Positions 46,200-57,299 of a DNA stretch of 64,000 nucleotides are shown piece after piece; the first letter of the stretch is position 1; each line of letters opens with the position of its first letter. A model generated the notes under the pieces. The model did not search any database, was not told the origin of the DNA, and saw only the letters and a program-made list of their open reading frames with translations. The translations under genes were made by a program, and so were the position numbers. The stretch spans positions 298,428-362,427 of the forward strand of contig MNCI01003660.1 of the NCBI GenBank assembly GCA_015680685.1. The letters run 5' to 3'. Source of the stretch: Gnetum montanum. Lineage: Eukaryota > Streptophyta > Gnetopsida > Gnetales > Gnetaceae.

Positions 46200-47543
46200 A
46201 ATTTTCTTTTTACATTTCATGTTGTTTTTAATGTTTGCTACTCCGTGTTAAACATATGATGTATATTGAATTTTTTATTGTGTTAAACATATGATGTACT
46301 TTGAATTTTTTTCTTATTATTAATATTAATTTTTTCTTCATGTTTATTTTAAATTAAAAAATAAAACCAAGAAAAAAAGAAGAAACAACTAAGAATTACA
46401 TTTATTACATGAATTTAAATTAGGAAATATGTAAAAATGCTATCACACAAAATGGTTGAATCAATTAAAATAAAACTTTTGATTTTAATACAAGCATGCT
46501 CATGCTTAAGTAAATCATAGTATTTATTCCAAAGATCTTAAGATGTAATAAGGAGGTGTTAGCCTAATGATAAGACTTATTTTAGAAGTTCTAACTTATG
46601 ACGTTGATTCTAATTGACAATGTTACATTTACATTTGCATTACAAAATCCAAAGAATAAATATAAAAGATATCAAGGTTGTACCTTTTTGTTGAATACTT
46701 GTTAAATCTTTTGAATGGTACATTATATAATGGCATTGCTTTGGGAAATCACTACTCAACACAACCCAAGAGTTTCAAAGTAGTTAAATATTCCAGAGTG
46801 AACTCAAAGTGAACTATGTCTCAATTTCCTCAAGAACCTACAAACACAACATAAGTACATAACTCACATGCTACAAGTTAGTCCAAAGCTAAGAGTGTTG
46901 TAAGGATGCCTATATAATCATGTAAGCAACCAAACTAATGCAACATACATAACCTACTCAAGAACACTAGCATACACACATGGCATTATTTCCTTAAGAG
47001 AGCCAAGACACATTCCTACTCTAACAAATCTAGCCTAAGGTCCTCCTTCCAAATAAAGGACAATGGCCTAAGCATTAAAGCCAAAGCTCCTCCACAAGCC
47101 TATACATCCTTATGACACAATACACAAAGGAATTAAGATCATGAGGTTCTTTAGTGATGGTTGTGATAACATGAAACTTGTAAAGATCTCCATACTAGCC
47201 CCTATTCTAAAGGGAAATAACCTTCAATCATCAACAATGCATGTTTTGTACTCTCCCCCACTTAAAAGAAGCGACGTCCTTGGAGCTTAAGTCTTTGTCT
47301 ATATGCTTTACCAAACATGAAGAGCCATATGGATAATGAGGGAATTGAGGAGCACAAAGCCCATCCAACAATTGTAGATAAGAAGGTTTTGTCATAAATT
47401 GTCTAAGATGGTCATTTGTTTTATGTTTCTTGTAGCATCAATAGATTGAGATTAATAGAGATGCAAGGAATAGAAATGAAAATCATGAATTATATTATCT
47501 CATGTTGAAAGTCATGTACCTTGAGTATTTATGTAGGTCTATG
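46200..47543. other. Spacer between G and E
   Basis: No gene. A 37-bp unit (gtgttaaacatatgatgta...) is repeated twice at 46245-46315. A SINE-like head is at 46551-46640. At 47249-47262 'actctcccccac' followed by 'ttaaaagaagcgacgtcctt' looks like the minus-strand polypurine end of another gypsy element, whose internal part (47263-47543) is cut by E. Confidence 0.5.
46551..46645 (+). repeat. Possible tRNA-derived SINE head
   Basis: GGTGTTAGCCTAATGATAAG (46554-46573) resembles a tRNA box A, and ACGTTGATTCTAA (46601-46613) resembles box B (GGTTCGAATCC). The spacing is plausible for RNA polymerase III. No clear tail or target duplication. Confidence 0.3.
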
Positions 47544-47548
47544 GTTAG
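47544..47548. repeat. Target-site duplication of E, left (GTTAG)
   Basis: Identical to 60869-60873. Confidence 0.88.
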
Positions 47549-48470
47549 TAATGAGCGGCAAGGTACCCCTATGCCCAACCATATGAATCACGGACATTCA
47601 TGCGTGACTCGGTTGAATTCCATAGACTGTGAGCACTTGCATGCACCAAACTCTAGCTAGCAAAACCTTATGATAGAATGGTCGTTGACTTCCCAACCTC
47701 ACTTATGATGTTCTAATGTGATGGTTAAGTGAGATTGAGACAAATGATTTTTATTGATTTTCTTTTTATCTTCTAAGATCTAATTCTTAAAATGTAAGAA
47801 ATGGAATGTTGTGTAATCTATAATTATTCTACTCTATCTCTTAACTCTCCCTAGCATAAGCAATAGATCCCATCTTTTGTGCACATCCTGAGCATCCCCT
47901 AACCACTGCTGGGTTACCAAACGTTAAGCATCACTGGGTTGCCAAGTGTTGGGTTTATGTTCGAGATGGTCGTACTTATGGTTCTTACAAAATATAAAAG
48001 AGCAATAATGGTAAAGTGATAACAATGAAGACTTAATAAATTATTAAAGCATTGTAATATTAAACTATTTAAATGCTTAAATAATTAAATCCAAATGCTG
48101 CAAGGAAAGCTTAAAAAGCTCATCTTTATTGCTGGTCATGCCAATGGGCTTAGGTACATTAGCGCTCGAATAAAGAGCGTACACCTTTCTCACACCTATT
48201 GTGGGCACTTGGAAAATATGCTAACTCTTATGAGAACAAACTACAAGAGTTTCGCTATGACTACTCCAAAATATGCCTAAGTGGGGTGACTGCGTGCTTA
48301 TTTATAGCTAAAGACAGACTCTGCGTAAATGAGGCAGCATTAACACATGGACAAATGCGTAGACGGGGCCACGTCAACATGGCCACGTCGACAGGGCCAT
48401 GTCAACATGGCCATGTTGATGGGGCTCCATCGATGCAGCCTGGTTAACATATCGACTGAACACTTCATCA
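47549..48470 (-). repeat. 3' LTR of E
   Basis: The plus strand begins TAATGAGCGG (terminal G changed to A) and ends CTTCATCA, 922 bp. It is 44 bp longer than the 5' LTR because of extra GGCCACGTC-type units at 48364-48440. TATA box at 48298-48307 (minus). Confidence 0.9.
48364..48440 (-). repeat. U3 tandem units with ACGT cores
   Basis: About five units of 12-16 bp (ggggccacgtcaacat, ggccacgtcgacag, ggccatgtcaacat, ggccatgttgat, ggggctccatcgatg) just upstream of the TATA box. ACGT is the core of plant bZIP sites. Enhancer function is inferred. Confidence 0.6.
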
Positions 48471-48481
48471 TACTCCCACGA
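48471..48481 (-). other. Polypurine tract of E
   Basis: The minus strand GTCGTGGGAGTA directly precedes the 3' LTR. Confidence 0.7.
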
Positions 48482-48709
48482 CTATGTGAAAACTCGTCCT
48501 CAAGTTTATTACAATTTGGAAGGTATGAAGTTATTACAACACACATGATGAAACATATCTACATAGACACTAACTTTATTGACATACCAAGTGCCCGAGT
48601 GTACGGAAGAGAATGAATTACAAAATGGTGGTGTTCAAAGACAAAATTGAACACCCTAACAACAATAGATTCTCCATTGTGCTAAAAATGCTAAAGCTGC
48701 TGGAGAAGG

Positions 48710-51558
48710 TCACACCGTCCCTAGTGGTAGTGGTTCTGACAAGCCTTCACCAGCTTATGGCGCATGTGGCAACTGTGGTGCGGAAGAGAGTTGTCCTGCA
48801 ACAATTGCAACTTCCAAAGGCAACCGAAAAGCCTCCAACAATGCCCTCATTTTCTCTTCTTTACTTCTAGGATCGTTCATCATCCAAGAAGCTCCACCAA
48901 TGTGTGTTGGAACTAGGACATCCCAAGGGCATGGAAGTGTAGGGAAGAGTTCTTTTAAATTGACAAACCAGGTAGTGAACTATTTTTGTTTGATATCAAA
49001 CGCTCGGATTGATGTCTACAGCTGTTGGTAGTTATTCATCCATCAGGCCAAGTTCTCTGTGACCGCACGTTGTCCTTCAAAACAAGTGCGAAGAACCTTG
49101 AGTTTCGCATTTGCTATTTTCAACTTCTGTTTCGTCACTTTATGTGCTTGGAACTCGCCCTCGTATAAAGAATACGAGGTGGCCACTTGCTTCTTCAGGT
49201 TAGACCATGGTCTTCCGGCTATCAGCATGGCTAGGTTTGCATAACGAGCTAACTCCATGTATTCTATCATTTCTACAATTTACATCTCCTTAAGGCAAAT
49301 CTCAGCCTTGTTGTAGGCGTTTAATCCATCAAAGATGGGTTGCACACCTCGCCTTCTTCTCAGAGCTGTTGGAGCGCTTGGTTCATTTTGGTCTTTGTGA
49401 CTTGAATCTCCTTTTCATTTACTTCTTTCTACAATCCCACTTGGTCCCTATAGCAATTTTTATCTCTTTCAAACCTAAGGGCTTCATTTTTCCAAGAGAA
49501 AATTTCGATAGAGTATTTTTGTCGCAAGGCTCGAACTTCCTCCATAGACAGATTATGATTTTCAGTAGCCAATCTTCTCAAATTAGTGTTTACCCTAGCT
49601 AGCTCCTCCTGCTATTGGTGGATGAAGTCTTTCATGTGTTCATTTTCAACACCAACATTGCACAAGAAATGAACTTCTACGGTCAACCTAACATTCTCCT
49701 AGCGAACCTCTACCAAGTTCTTGTTTAGATGGTATGCATGAGCGTTTGTCAAGGACTTGTCAAAGATCGTCGACTCTCGCTCACCCTCAACCATTTGAAG
49801 TTTGGTTTCAAGCTATTGAAAAGCTTCATCTCTAGTGAGTCCATAGTTGAGGAGAGCTGGATCAGCAAGTTGGGCCCTTAATTGGGCAACTACCTCTGCC
49901 AAGTGTTGATAATCCAATTGTGCTGCTTCAAGTTGCCCCTCTAAGATGAGACACTTACCCCTTGCTGATAGTAGCTCTGACTGGGTCATAGTAATATTGT
50001 CCGGAAGATCAAAGAAATCTGGAAGTAGTTACACTATTCCCACCAGTCGATCCAACAACTCTTCATGCTGGCTGCATTGATTTTGCTACATGAAGTTCCT
50101 GCGGACGTCTATACATTGTCAAGTCCATGTACATCTAGCACAGGTGTCATGGGTGAATTAAGGGCTATAGCAATTGTATCAGCAATAACTTCAGCTGCAA
50201 CTTCTTCTCCCTGGTGTTGCATTACCAGAATAGTCACCCCCTATCCATCCTCCAAGCGCATCGAAAAAGTTGTGGCATTTCCTAAAATTTCAAGAAATAA
50301 TTGTTGGGTGGACACCATTACTTCTTGAACACTGGGGTCAATTCTTGTAGGTACTTTTTTCTGGGTGATAGAAAACATCGACCCTACTCCCTCTAGAAGA
50401 CTCATGGATCGAGTTACTTGCTCAAGATGCCTCATCATAGGGTGATAGAGTGAAGGGTCTTCTCCTCCATTGGTTCCCACAGATCATTCCTATTCGCTCA
50501 AGAGCATCTGTCAAATCTCGCATATGTGTTCTGCAATTGTCTGTGAGCCCAACCTTGTTGCTTGCACAAGTGGTGGAGGTGGTTGCTACTCTTTCTCAAG
50601 TTTTTTTATGGCTGGATTCTTATCCTTCATCATCTCCTGCCATGAGGCAATTGGGGCATGCTAGAGTGTGTCATTAGCATATCATGCTATCCCTACCCAT
50701 TTGCATAATTTCCTGATTAAGTAGGGAAAGGGTAGAGCTCACCTTCCATGTTTGCTTTCAGCGAATCTTTTCTCAATCTCCAGGAACAACAACTATGGAA
50801 GGCTGATTGGAAATTTTCCACTTAGAGCGGCACATGCACAAGTAGAGAAGGTAGTGATCTTGCTAGGTCTTACCATTGGATTCAAGTGGTAAGACGTGAT
50901 TTTTGAGTATACCCTCTCTGTGGTGGTTAAAGTGCCAAACTCCTTGTGTTTTACCCCATAGCACTACCTAATCCACTCCACTTTCACCTCAAGATTTGCT
51001 TGTTTGGGGATCTCCGCCACATCAGCTTTGGTCTTTGGCAACCCCAAAGCTTGTGAAATTTCTTCTGTAGAGTAAGAGACATGAATGTCTTTGATTCTAC
51101 TCTGGACCCCAGTTGTCAATTCGTCCAGAAGAGGTAAGTCTCTCCTAGGTACCATTCACCACTAGATGTGATGATTGGCCACATAGGAGAATTTTGCAAT
51201 TGAGTCTTGACTTCTTCTAACGCATTCTCTAGAAATGGTCTGAAGTTCAACTCATGCAGGACCATTTGTTGCAACTCCCTTGGCTTAATAGCATCAAGAC
51301 ATGCCTAGGTCAGGGTGACCTCAAGCCATGGCGCTACCACCAGAGTCTCATCCCTTTGCAATTATTCACTGGGGATTTCCTCTTCAGGAATCTAATTAAC
51401 AAACTCCACGTCAGGTCCTTCACAGAGGGGGCCAATTACGTGTGAGCCCTCCGCATGCTCTGGATGTCGTGCACCATGTCCTCTTTCCGTTCTTGGTCAC
51501 TTGTCCCTTGGTTGGAATAGTCCTACTCCCCTTGGATGCCTTGGTTTGGGTGCCATCT
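48710..51558 (-). pseudogene. ORF3 (E), full length with splice acceptor
   Basis: A 3' splice site (TTATGACTACAG, ending at 51557) abuts the ATG at 51554-51556. About 949 codons follow in broken frames. Residues about 1-300 hold EWYLGETY, IKDIHVSYSTEEISQALGLP, CYGVKHKEFGTLT, SYHLNPMVRPSKITTF and ALPFPYLIRKLC, the Transposase_32-like pattern. About 300-830 are Glu/Lys/Leu/Gln-rich and look like a coiled coil (for example KLKIANAKLKVLRTCFEGQR). The tail MNDPRSKEEKMRALLEAF ends near LPLGTV. It sits after pol, where Athila elements carry env-like ORFs. I see no signal peptide or membrane segment, so an envelope role is not supported. Confidence 0.65.
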
Positions 51559-53600
51559 GTAGTCATAACATAATCATGAATTAAAATGTGCATAAGTTGC
51601 CCAAAATGGCAATCATATACTTTCTCATTTTAACCAAGTTATGATAATGGCACATGCATCCCATTAGATTTCCTAGAGTGTTGTTAAGGGTTTTAGAAAA
51701 AACAATAAGTTATGAGTTAAAATTTATATTGTTGTTTTCTATTTTTTCTTATCTATCCCTAAGAGGTGTTAAGTCTTTGATAATTATAATAATTATAGAC
51801 CTGACCCCCCCCCTTCCGCATGATGAAGAGCATACCTCCGATTTTGAAAGTGTAGGACATGCAGTAGAAAAAGTAGGTGTGTGGAAAGAAGAGGGAATGC
51901 AGAAAAATGAAAAAAATCCCTTAGCTTGTGTTCACAAATGGACAAAATTCATAAGTGCAACAGGGGTATATATAGACTTTTTATGCTACATCAATGAGGC
52001 TGCGTATACAGGGCTATGTATACGCAAGGGGCTACGTATACGAGGTGCTTAGAATGTTGACCAGCATTGACCAATGAAGAAAAAGCTCGAATCAATGAAT
52101 TGAAACACAAAGTTGGGGTTGTTTAAGAGTTGAGAGACCAAGGAATCAACTAATAGAGAGAGGAAGGTAGTGGTCTTGGAAAGAAGAGTCAAAGGTTAGA
52201 GAATGTCATGAGATAGAACTCTGTGGAGAAGGGTTTTTGTGATGGTTAGTGCAGAAATAATCAACCAACGATATCAAGGGAATAGGAGACTAACAAATGG
52301 GACCAAAGGATATGCAAGTGGGTCCTCCCCATAGCAGGCAGTAGCCTTAGTGGCCCTTGCATATCATCAACACCAAAGTCCGTGAGCCCTGTAATCAATG
52401 AATGGTGACTGCGACTTAATACTCACATTCATGAGAACCCGTCAAAGCATTAGGAGTTCACGCAAATCATGACAAATAATCAAAACACAAAATCATCAAT
52501 GAGGTAAGTCATGAAGAAAAATAGGTGAAGAGAGAGAAGTGGGAAATGGAATTCCTAATGTTGGTCACATGAAATCCCACATGAAGTTTTGTGGTTAAGT
52601 GACACAGTAGGATCCATCCCTAGTTCAAACCCAAAACCAACCACATACAGTGACATCACAGCAACATTCGAAGACTCATCCATCCCCTGGAGTACATGAA
52701 TGCATCCACAAATAACCACCACTCCAACACGAGTGAGAAAGAGGAAGTGAAAAAGGGGCTAAGTTAGAGGGGACGAAGCAAGTCCCATAACTAGTGCTTG
52801 TAGCCCGTTAGAGGCGGTCCAAGGGGTGTGCTTTGAATTCCCATGTTTGTGTGTTTGTATTTTTTTTTTCAATGGGAACCACACCATGCAAAGACCCATG
52901 GGTTTTTGCATGCATTTGGCCAAGGGGTGTGCTTTGAATCCTCATTTTGTTTTCAATGAGGACCACACCATGTAAGGCCAAATTGCCAAGGAACTTCTAA
53001 TTAGGAGAAAACTTGGAGTGGTAAGAAATCCATTAGGACACTTTTGCAAACTAGGGAATAGAAAAAGTACAAATAATGTTGCATTCCCCTTGAAGTCACA
53101 CCCTATGCAAACCATTAGCTCCTCCTCAAGGCTGGGAACTACATAAGTCATAAATTAATTAAATTGATTTTAATTGAAAGGGATTTGCATGTTTCCAAAA
53201 GGAGGAAAACCATGGAGTGGATGAATGGGTGGATGACATGGAATGACTACCTATTTTATGAAATGAAAGTATATCGCACTTCCTAGAACAACAATGCAAG
53301 GGTAGGATATAGATATAATAGGTGGACCATATCATGCAACCCATCACAACATGAAACAATCGCACCAGTACATCTAATGACAATAAGACAGCTTATTGGT
53401 GAAACAACTGGAAATTAAGCACACACACACATATAAAAATAAACAAACAAATAGAGAGGTAAATAAAGAAAGAAAAACTAAGCAAGAATGGACAAATATA
53501 TGAATGATGTTGTAAAAAAAAGTGTAAAACAAAAAAAATCTTCAAAAATAGTGAGGAGCTTAGTAGAGTAGGTTAGCATGGGTGATGGTCTCCCGCATGA
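51559..53600 (-). other. E region between pol and ORF3
   Basis: Non-coding. It holds a C-run (51808-51816), a splice-acceptor-like end at its left, the two hairpin units (52820-52976), the unknown conserved segment (about 52985-53260), a short CA run (53420) and GTAAAA words (53510-53530). The other open frames here are shadows. Confidence 0.6.
52820..52976 (-). repeat. Two tandem hairpin units (E) with compensatory changes
   Basis: Unit 1 pairs TTCCCAT (52838-52844) with ATGGGAA (52872-52878). Unit 2 pairs TCCTCATT (52939-52946) with AATGAGGA (52955-52962). Both lie between 'aaggggtgtgctttgaa' and 'ccacaccatg'. At two stem positions both partners differ between units and pairing is kept. 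Confidence 0.8.
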
Positions 53601-55000
53601 CTAAGCTAGAAGGAGGAGACCTAAAAAATTGAACGAGGTTGTCCCTATGAAGATATGGTAGTAACACTGGTTTCGTGGAGTTCACGGAGAAGTTTTAGTT
53701 GTTGCCTATTGACTAACTATGTTTTCGTGGGGTTCTCAGGTTTGTATATAAGCAAGGCCCCAGATGGGAAGGTTTCAGAAACAATATAAGGCCTCTCCCA
53801 CAATGTTTGAAACTTAGTACGTTGCAGTACATGTGTGGGGTTCTAGTAGAGTACCTTATCTCCACGTTGAAATGTTACCTTCTTAATCCTAAGATCATGA
53901 CATTTTTTATTATAGGTCTTGTGTATCTCATTTGATGACAAGGCTACTAGTTGATTCTCATCTAGCACATTCAAGTTAATGAGTCATTCTTGTTGTGCTA
54001 GTGGCAAGTCAAGACCCAAGTCATTGGCCATAGATAGTGTTTGGAGTTCTGCCTGAACTGGAAGTTTCAGTAGTTTCCTGTACACTAACTCGTAAGGAGA
54101 GTAACCTAGAAGAAGTTTCCATGTGGAGCGATAGGCCTAGAGGGCATCATTAAGCTTTGTGCTCTAGTCCCTCCTATATTTTGCTAATGGTTCTAGTGAG
54201 GATTTTGGTAATCTCCCTATTGGTGACTTCGTCTTACTCGTTGGCTTGCGGATGATAAGGTGTTGTAAATTTATGGTTAACCCCCAAGTGTTACATCAGT
54301 TTACAAAAAGTGGTGCTTACGAAATGAGTTTCGTTGTCTGAGATGAGCACACGTGGCACTCCAAACTTGTTCACGATTTGTTGTTGAACAAACCATGTGG
54401 CTATATTTGAGGAATAGTCAGTAACAGCTACCGCCTACACCCACTTGGTGCAGTAGTCTACAGCAACGATGACGTATGCCTTCCCGTTGGACATGGGTGT
54501 GATGGGACCCATGAAGTCGATGCCCTAAATATCAAAGGATTCCAATGGATGGATCCACTGTTGAGGTTCCTCCATTTGTGTGGTCATTCCTCCATCTCTC
54601 TGACATCTTTCACAGGAGCGGATGAACCATTATGCATCTTTGAAGAGTGTAGGCTAGTAATATCCTACAAGCAGGATCTTAATGGTCATGCATCGTCTAG
54701 CATAGTGACCCCCACAAGGACCCTCATGAGCATCTTGAAGGACACATAGTGTATCTTCATTAGGGATGCATCATCGAAGCAAGACATCTACACACACCTT
54801 ATAAAGGTGTCCGTTGATTTCCATGGAGTGCTTGGCCTTGTGGAGAAACTGTTGTTTCTGCTGATGATCCCACTCCTTTGGTAATTCCTGGGTTGTGAGA
54901 TAGGTGAGGATGTGGTTGAACCAAGGTGATTCTTTGGGCATTTGCTTATCAATTTCTCTAGTGAAGAGGAGTTCATCTGGAAATTGCTCTAAGATGGCTC
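53601..55000 (-). pseudogene. Integrase (E)
   Basis: The zinc region has AHEGPCGGHYARR and CERCQRDGGMTTQ (H-H-C-C complete). The core has GIDFMGPITPMSNGKAYVIV (Asp), RVLISDNETHF (Asp) and YHPQAN...EVTNREITKILT (Glu). The frame shifts after about 54170. Recognisable C-terminal pieces run to TSFNFLGLLLLA, ending at 53601. The catalytic triad is complete, but stops and shifts disable it. Confidence 0.8.
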
Positions 55001-55080
55001 CTCCTCTTTTGTGTTGTCCCATCTCAACCAAGANGTCTAAGATGGCTCCTCCTCTTTTGTGTTGTCCCATCTCAACCAAG
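54988..55080. other. Assembly artefact: N inside a perfect 45-bp duplication
   Basis: The 45 bases 54988-55032 are repeated exactly at 55036-55080, with a single N (55034) between. This looks like two contig ends joined without merging their overlap. It adds a false 48-bp insertion to pol. Confidence 0.85.
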
Positions 55081-55084
55081 ACAA

Positions 55085-55450
55085 GTGGTCAACAACCACA
55101 TTCTCAGTTCCCTTCCTATCTACCATAGTAAGGTCAAATTCCTGAAGGATCACAAGCCACTGTATGATACGAGGTCATTCGTTTGTTCATCAAGAACCGA
55201 ATGGCACTATGGTCAATGTGTACAAACACCTTGTACTCGAGCACATAGTCTCAAAATTTTTCTAAGGTGAACACCATCTCCATTAATTCTTTTTCGATTG
55301 TGGTGTAGTTGAGCTAAGAACCTACAATGCTACAACTTGCACAGTGGATATAATATGGACATCTTTGGAAGTCCAACTGTGTAAGCACAGCTTCCAATGC
55401 ATAGTTAGATGCATCTGTCATGATATGGAAATGTCTAAACTAGTTGGGTG
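55085..55450 (-). pseudogene. RNase H (E)
   Basis: HIMTDASNYALEAVLTQ (first Asp kept), PYYIHCASCSIVG, LNYTTIEKELMEMVFTLEKF (Glu), VHIDHSAIRFLMNKR (Asp). It degrades the RNA strand during replication. Two or three stops, and a shift near the end at the artefact join. Confidence 0.75.
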
Positions 55451-56340
55451 CATGTAGAATTGGAGTTTCTACGAGTTTCTATTTAAGATTTTGGAATGTG
55501 GATTCACATTCCCTAGTCCAAATAAACGGAGTGTCTTTCTTTGTGAGTTCCACCAATGGCTTGGCGATCTTCGAGAAATTCTCAATGAAACATCGATAGT
55601 AACCAATATGGCCAAGGAATGACCGGACTTCTTTGGCAGTGCTTGGTTGACTGGTGATTTCTTGGATGGTCCTAATTTTTTCAAGGTCTATACTAATCCC
55701 TGCTTGTGAAATGCAGTTCCCTAGAACAATGCCCTCTTGGACCATTAACTGCCTCTTTTGCCAATTGAGCCATAGATTAGTTTCCACACATCTTTTTAGA
55801 ACTTGCTCAAGGTGCTCCAAGGCTTGTTCAAACGTTGCTCCATAGGTAGATAAGTCATCCATGAAGACTTCTACCCCATTGCCTATTTGTTGCTAAAAGA
55901 TGCTGAGGACAAGGCGTTGGAAAGTTGCAGGCGCATTGCACAAGCCAAAGGGCATCTTCTTATATGCGAAAGTTCCCCAAGGACTTGTAAATGCTATCTT
56001 GGCCTGGTCTTCGGGTGTGATTTGGATTTGGTTATAGCCACTATAACCATCCAAAAAGCTATACTAATAATGCCTTGCAATAGTATCCAACACTTGGTCC
56101 ACAAATGGGAGTGGAAAGTGATCCTTGAAGGTAGCCATGTTTAGTAGTCAGAAATCTATACAGACCCTCCATTTGCCACCCTTCTTTGGCATAATAACGA
56201 GTGGGGTAACCCATTCACTATCTGCAATGGAATAGATAAACCCTACTTTCAACAACTGCTCAATTTCATCCTTGACTACTTGCTTTAGTTTGGAGTTCAA
56301 CTGCTTTTGTGGTTATCATTGTGGCTTCATGGAGGGGCTG
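55451..56340 (-). pseudogene. Reverse transcriptase (E)
   Basis: IYISPSMKPQ, VVKDEIEQLLKVGFIYSIA, WVTPLVIMPKKGGKWRVCID, ATFKDHFPLPFVDQVLDTIA, FLDGYSGYNQIQITPED, GTFAYKKMPFGLCNAPATFQ, EVFMDDLSTYG (both catalytic Asp). From 55862 the frame is open for 127 codons, including VQEGIVLGNCISQAGI and VRSFLGHIGYYRCFIENFSK. This is the Athila-type RT order ('DHFPLPF.DQ.L', 'FLDGYSGYNQI'). It is the best RT in the window, with only a few stops and shifts, all upstream. Confidence 0.87.
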
Positions 56341-56880
56341 ATATAAATCTAATGTTGGCATACCTTGGGATCAACTCCTGTTAATTCAAGGTATGACCAT
56401 GCAAAAGCGACCTCCCATTTGTTCACCATCTTTAGTAATTTCTTCTTCTATTCAGAAGCAAGAGTGGCATTGATAATTGGCAACTTTCCATTTTGAAAAA
56501 ATGCATATTCCAAATTGGCCAGTAAGGATTTGAGTTCCAAAGGCTTCTATTTAAAACTTTCATGGATCTGTAGCTTTCCTCAATCTTCACTGTCATCAAT
56601 AGTGGAGAATTGTTGATGGACCTTTCCTAATTCATCCATGCTCTCTATATAGGCACATACAACCCCTCAGATGGTTCCATGCATAAAGTGCTACTATTAG
56701 AGTCAGTGGTCAATCACTGGGTGCCTTCTTGATTCATGGTTGCTACGTACAGGCACCGTTGAACTTGTGATTCTTCAGCACAACGACCGCAGGCTTGAAT
56801 AGATGTCTGCTTAGCATACCATAGTTGTTGCACACAGTTGCACCTGGAGTCACTGTATGCGAGGTATGAGATGCACTTCT
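56341..56880 (-). other. Protease-RT linker of E
   Basis: Polyprotein linker with stops, homologous in part to 4669-4938 and 37685-38130. Confidence 0.5.
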
Positions 56881-56899
56881 TCTTGATCTTTCCAAAAGG

Positions 56900-57290
56900 A
56901 TTTTTTTTTTTTTTGAAATTTCAAAGGAAAGATCTTGGAGTCCTAATCATGCATCCACTATGCTAAGCTAGGCTCTTCCCATTATGATTAGAAAATTCCC
57001 CTTGCAATTCTCAACACGAATGAATAGGAAGTTAGCAGGATAGGACCACCCACAAATGGTGGTCACAATATCTTCCACCAATCCTAAGGGAACAGTAATG
57101 GATTGGTTTGTCAGCTCAAGCTTAATGTTGCTTTTCTTCAACAAGGGTAGGTTCCAAGTCTTGTACATGTCATTTGAAATCAAGTTGACACCTAACCCCG
57201 AATCCAAAAGAGCCTTACATGGCTCATTCCCTGCCACTTGAACATAGATGAGGGGACTTCCCAGATCAGTCAACTTCCAAGGAAGATAGT
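56900..57290 (-). pseudogene. Retropepsin-like protease (E), DSG intact
   Basis: The frame at 56968-57273 reads SPLIYVQVAGNEPCKALLDS, then GLGVNLISNDMYKTW, SITVPLGLVEDIVTTICGWS and IIMGRA, followed by a stop. Catalytic D-S-G is present, unlike in A1, F and G. It would cut the gag-pol polyprotein. Confidence 0.8.
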
Positions 57291-57299
57291 CTGCCTTTA

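Noticed and set aside
48710-51556. ORF3 as a retroviral-type envelope
   Set aside because: No signal peptide, cleavage site or membrane anchor is visible, and the protein looks like a soluble domain plus coiled coil.
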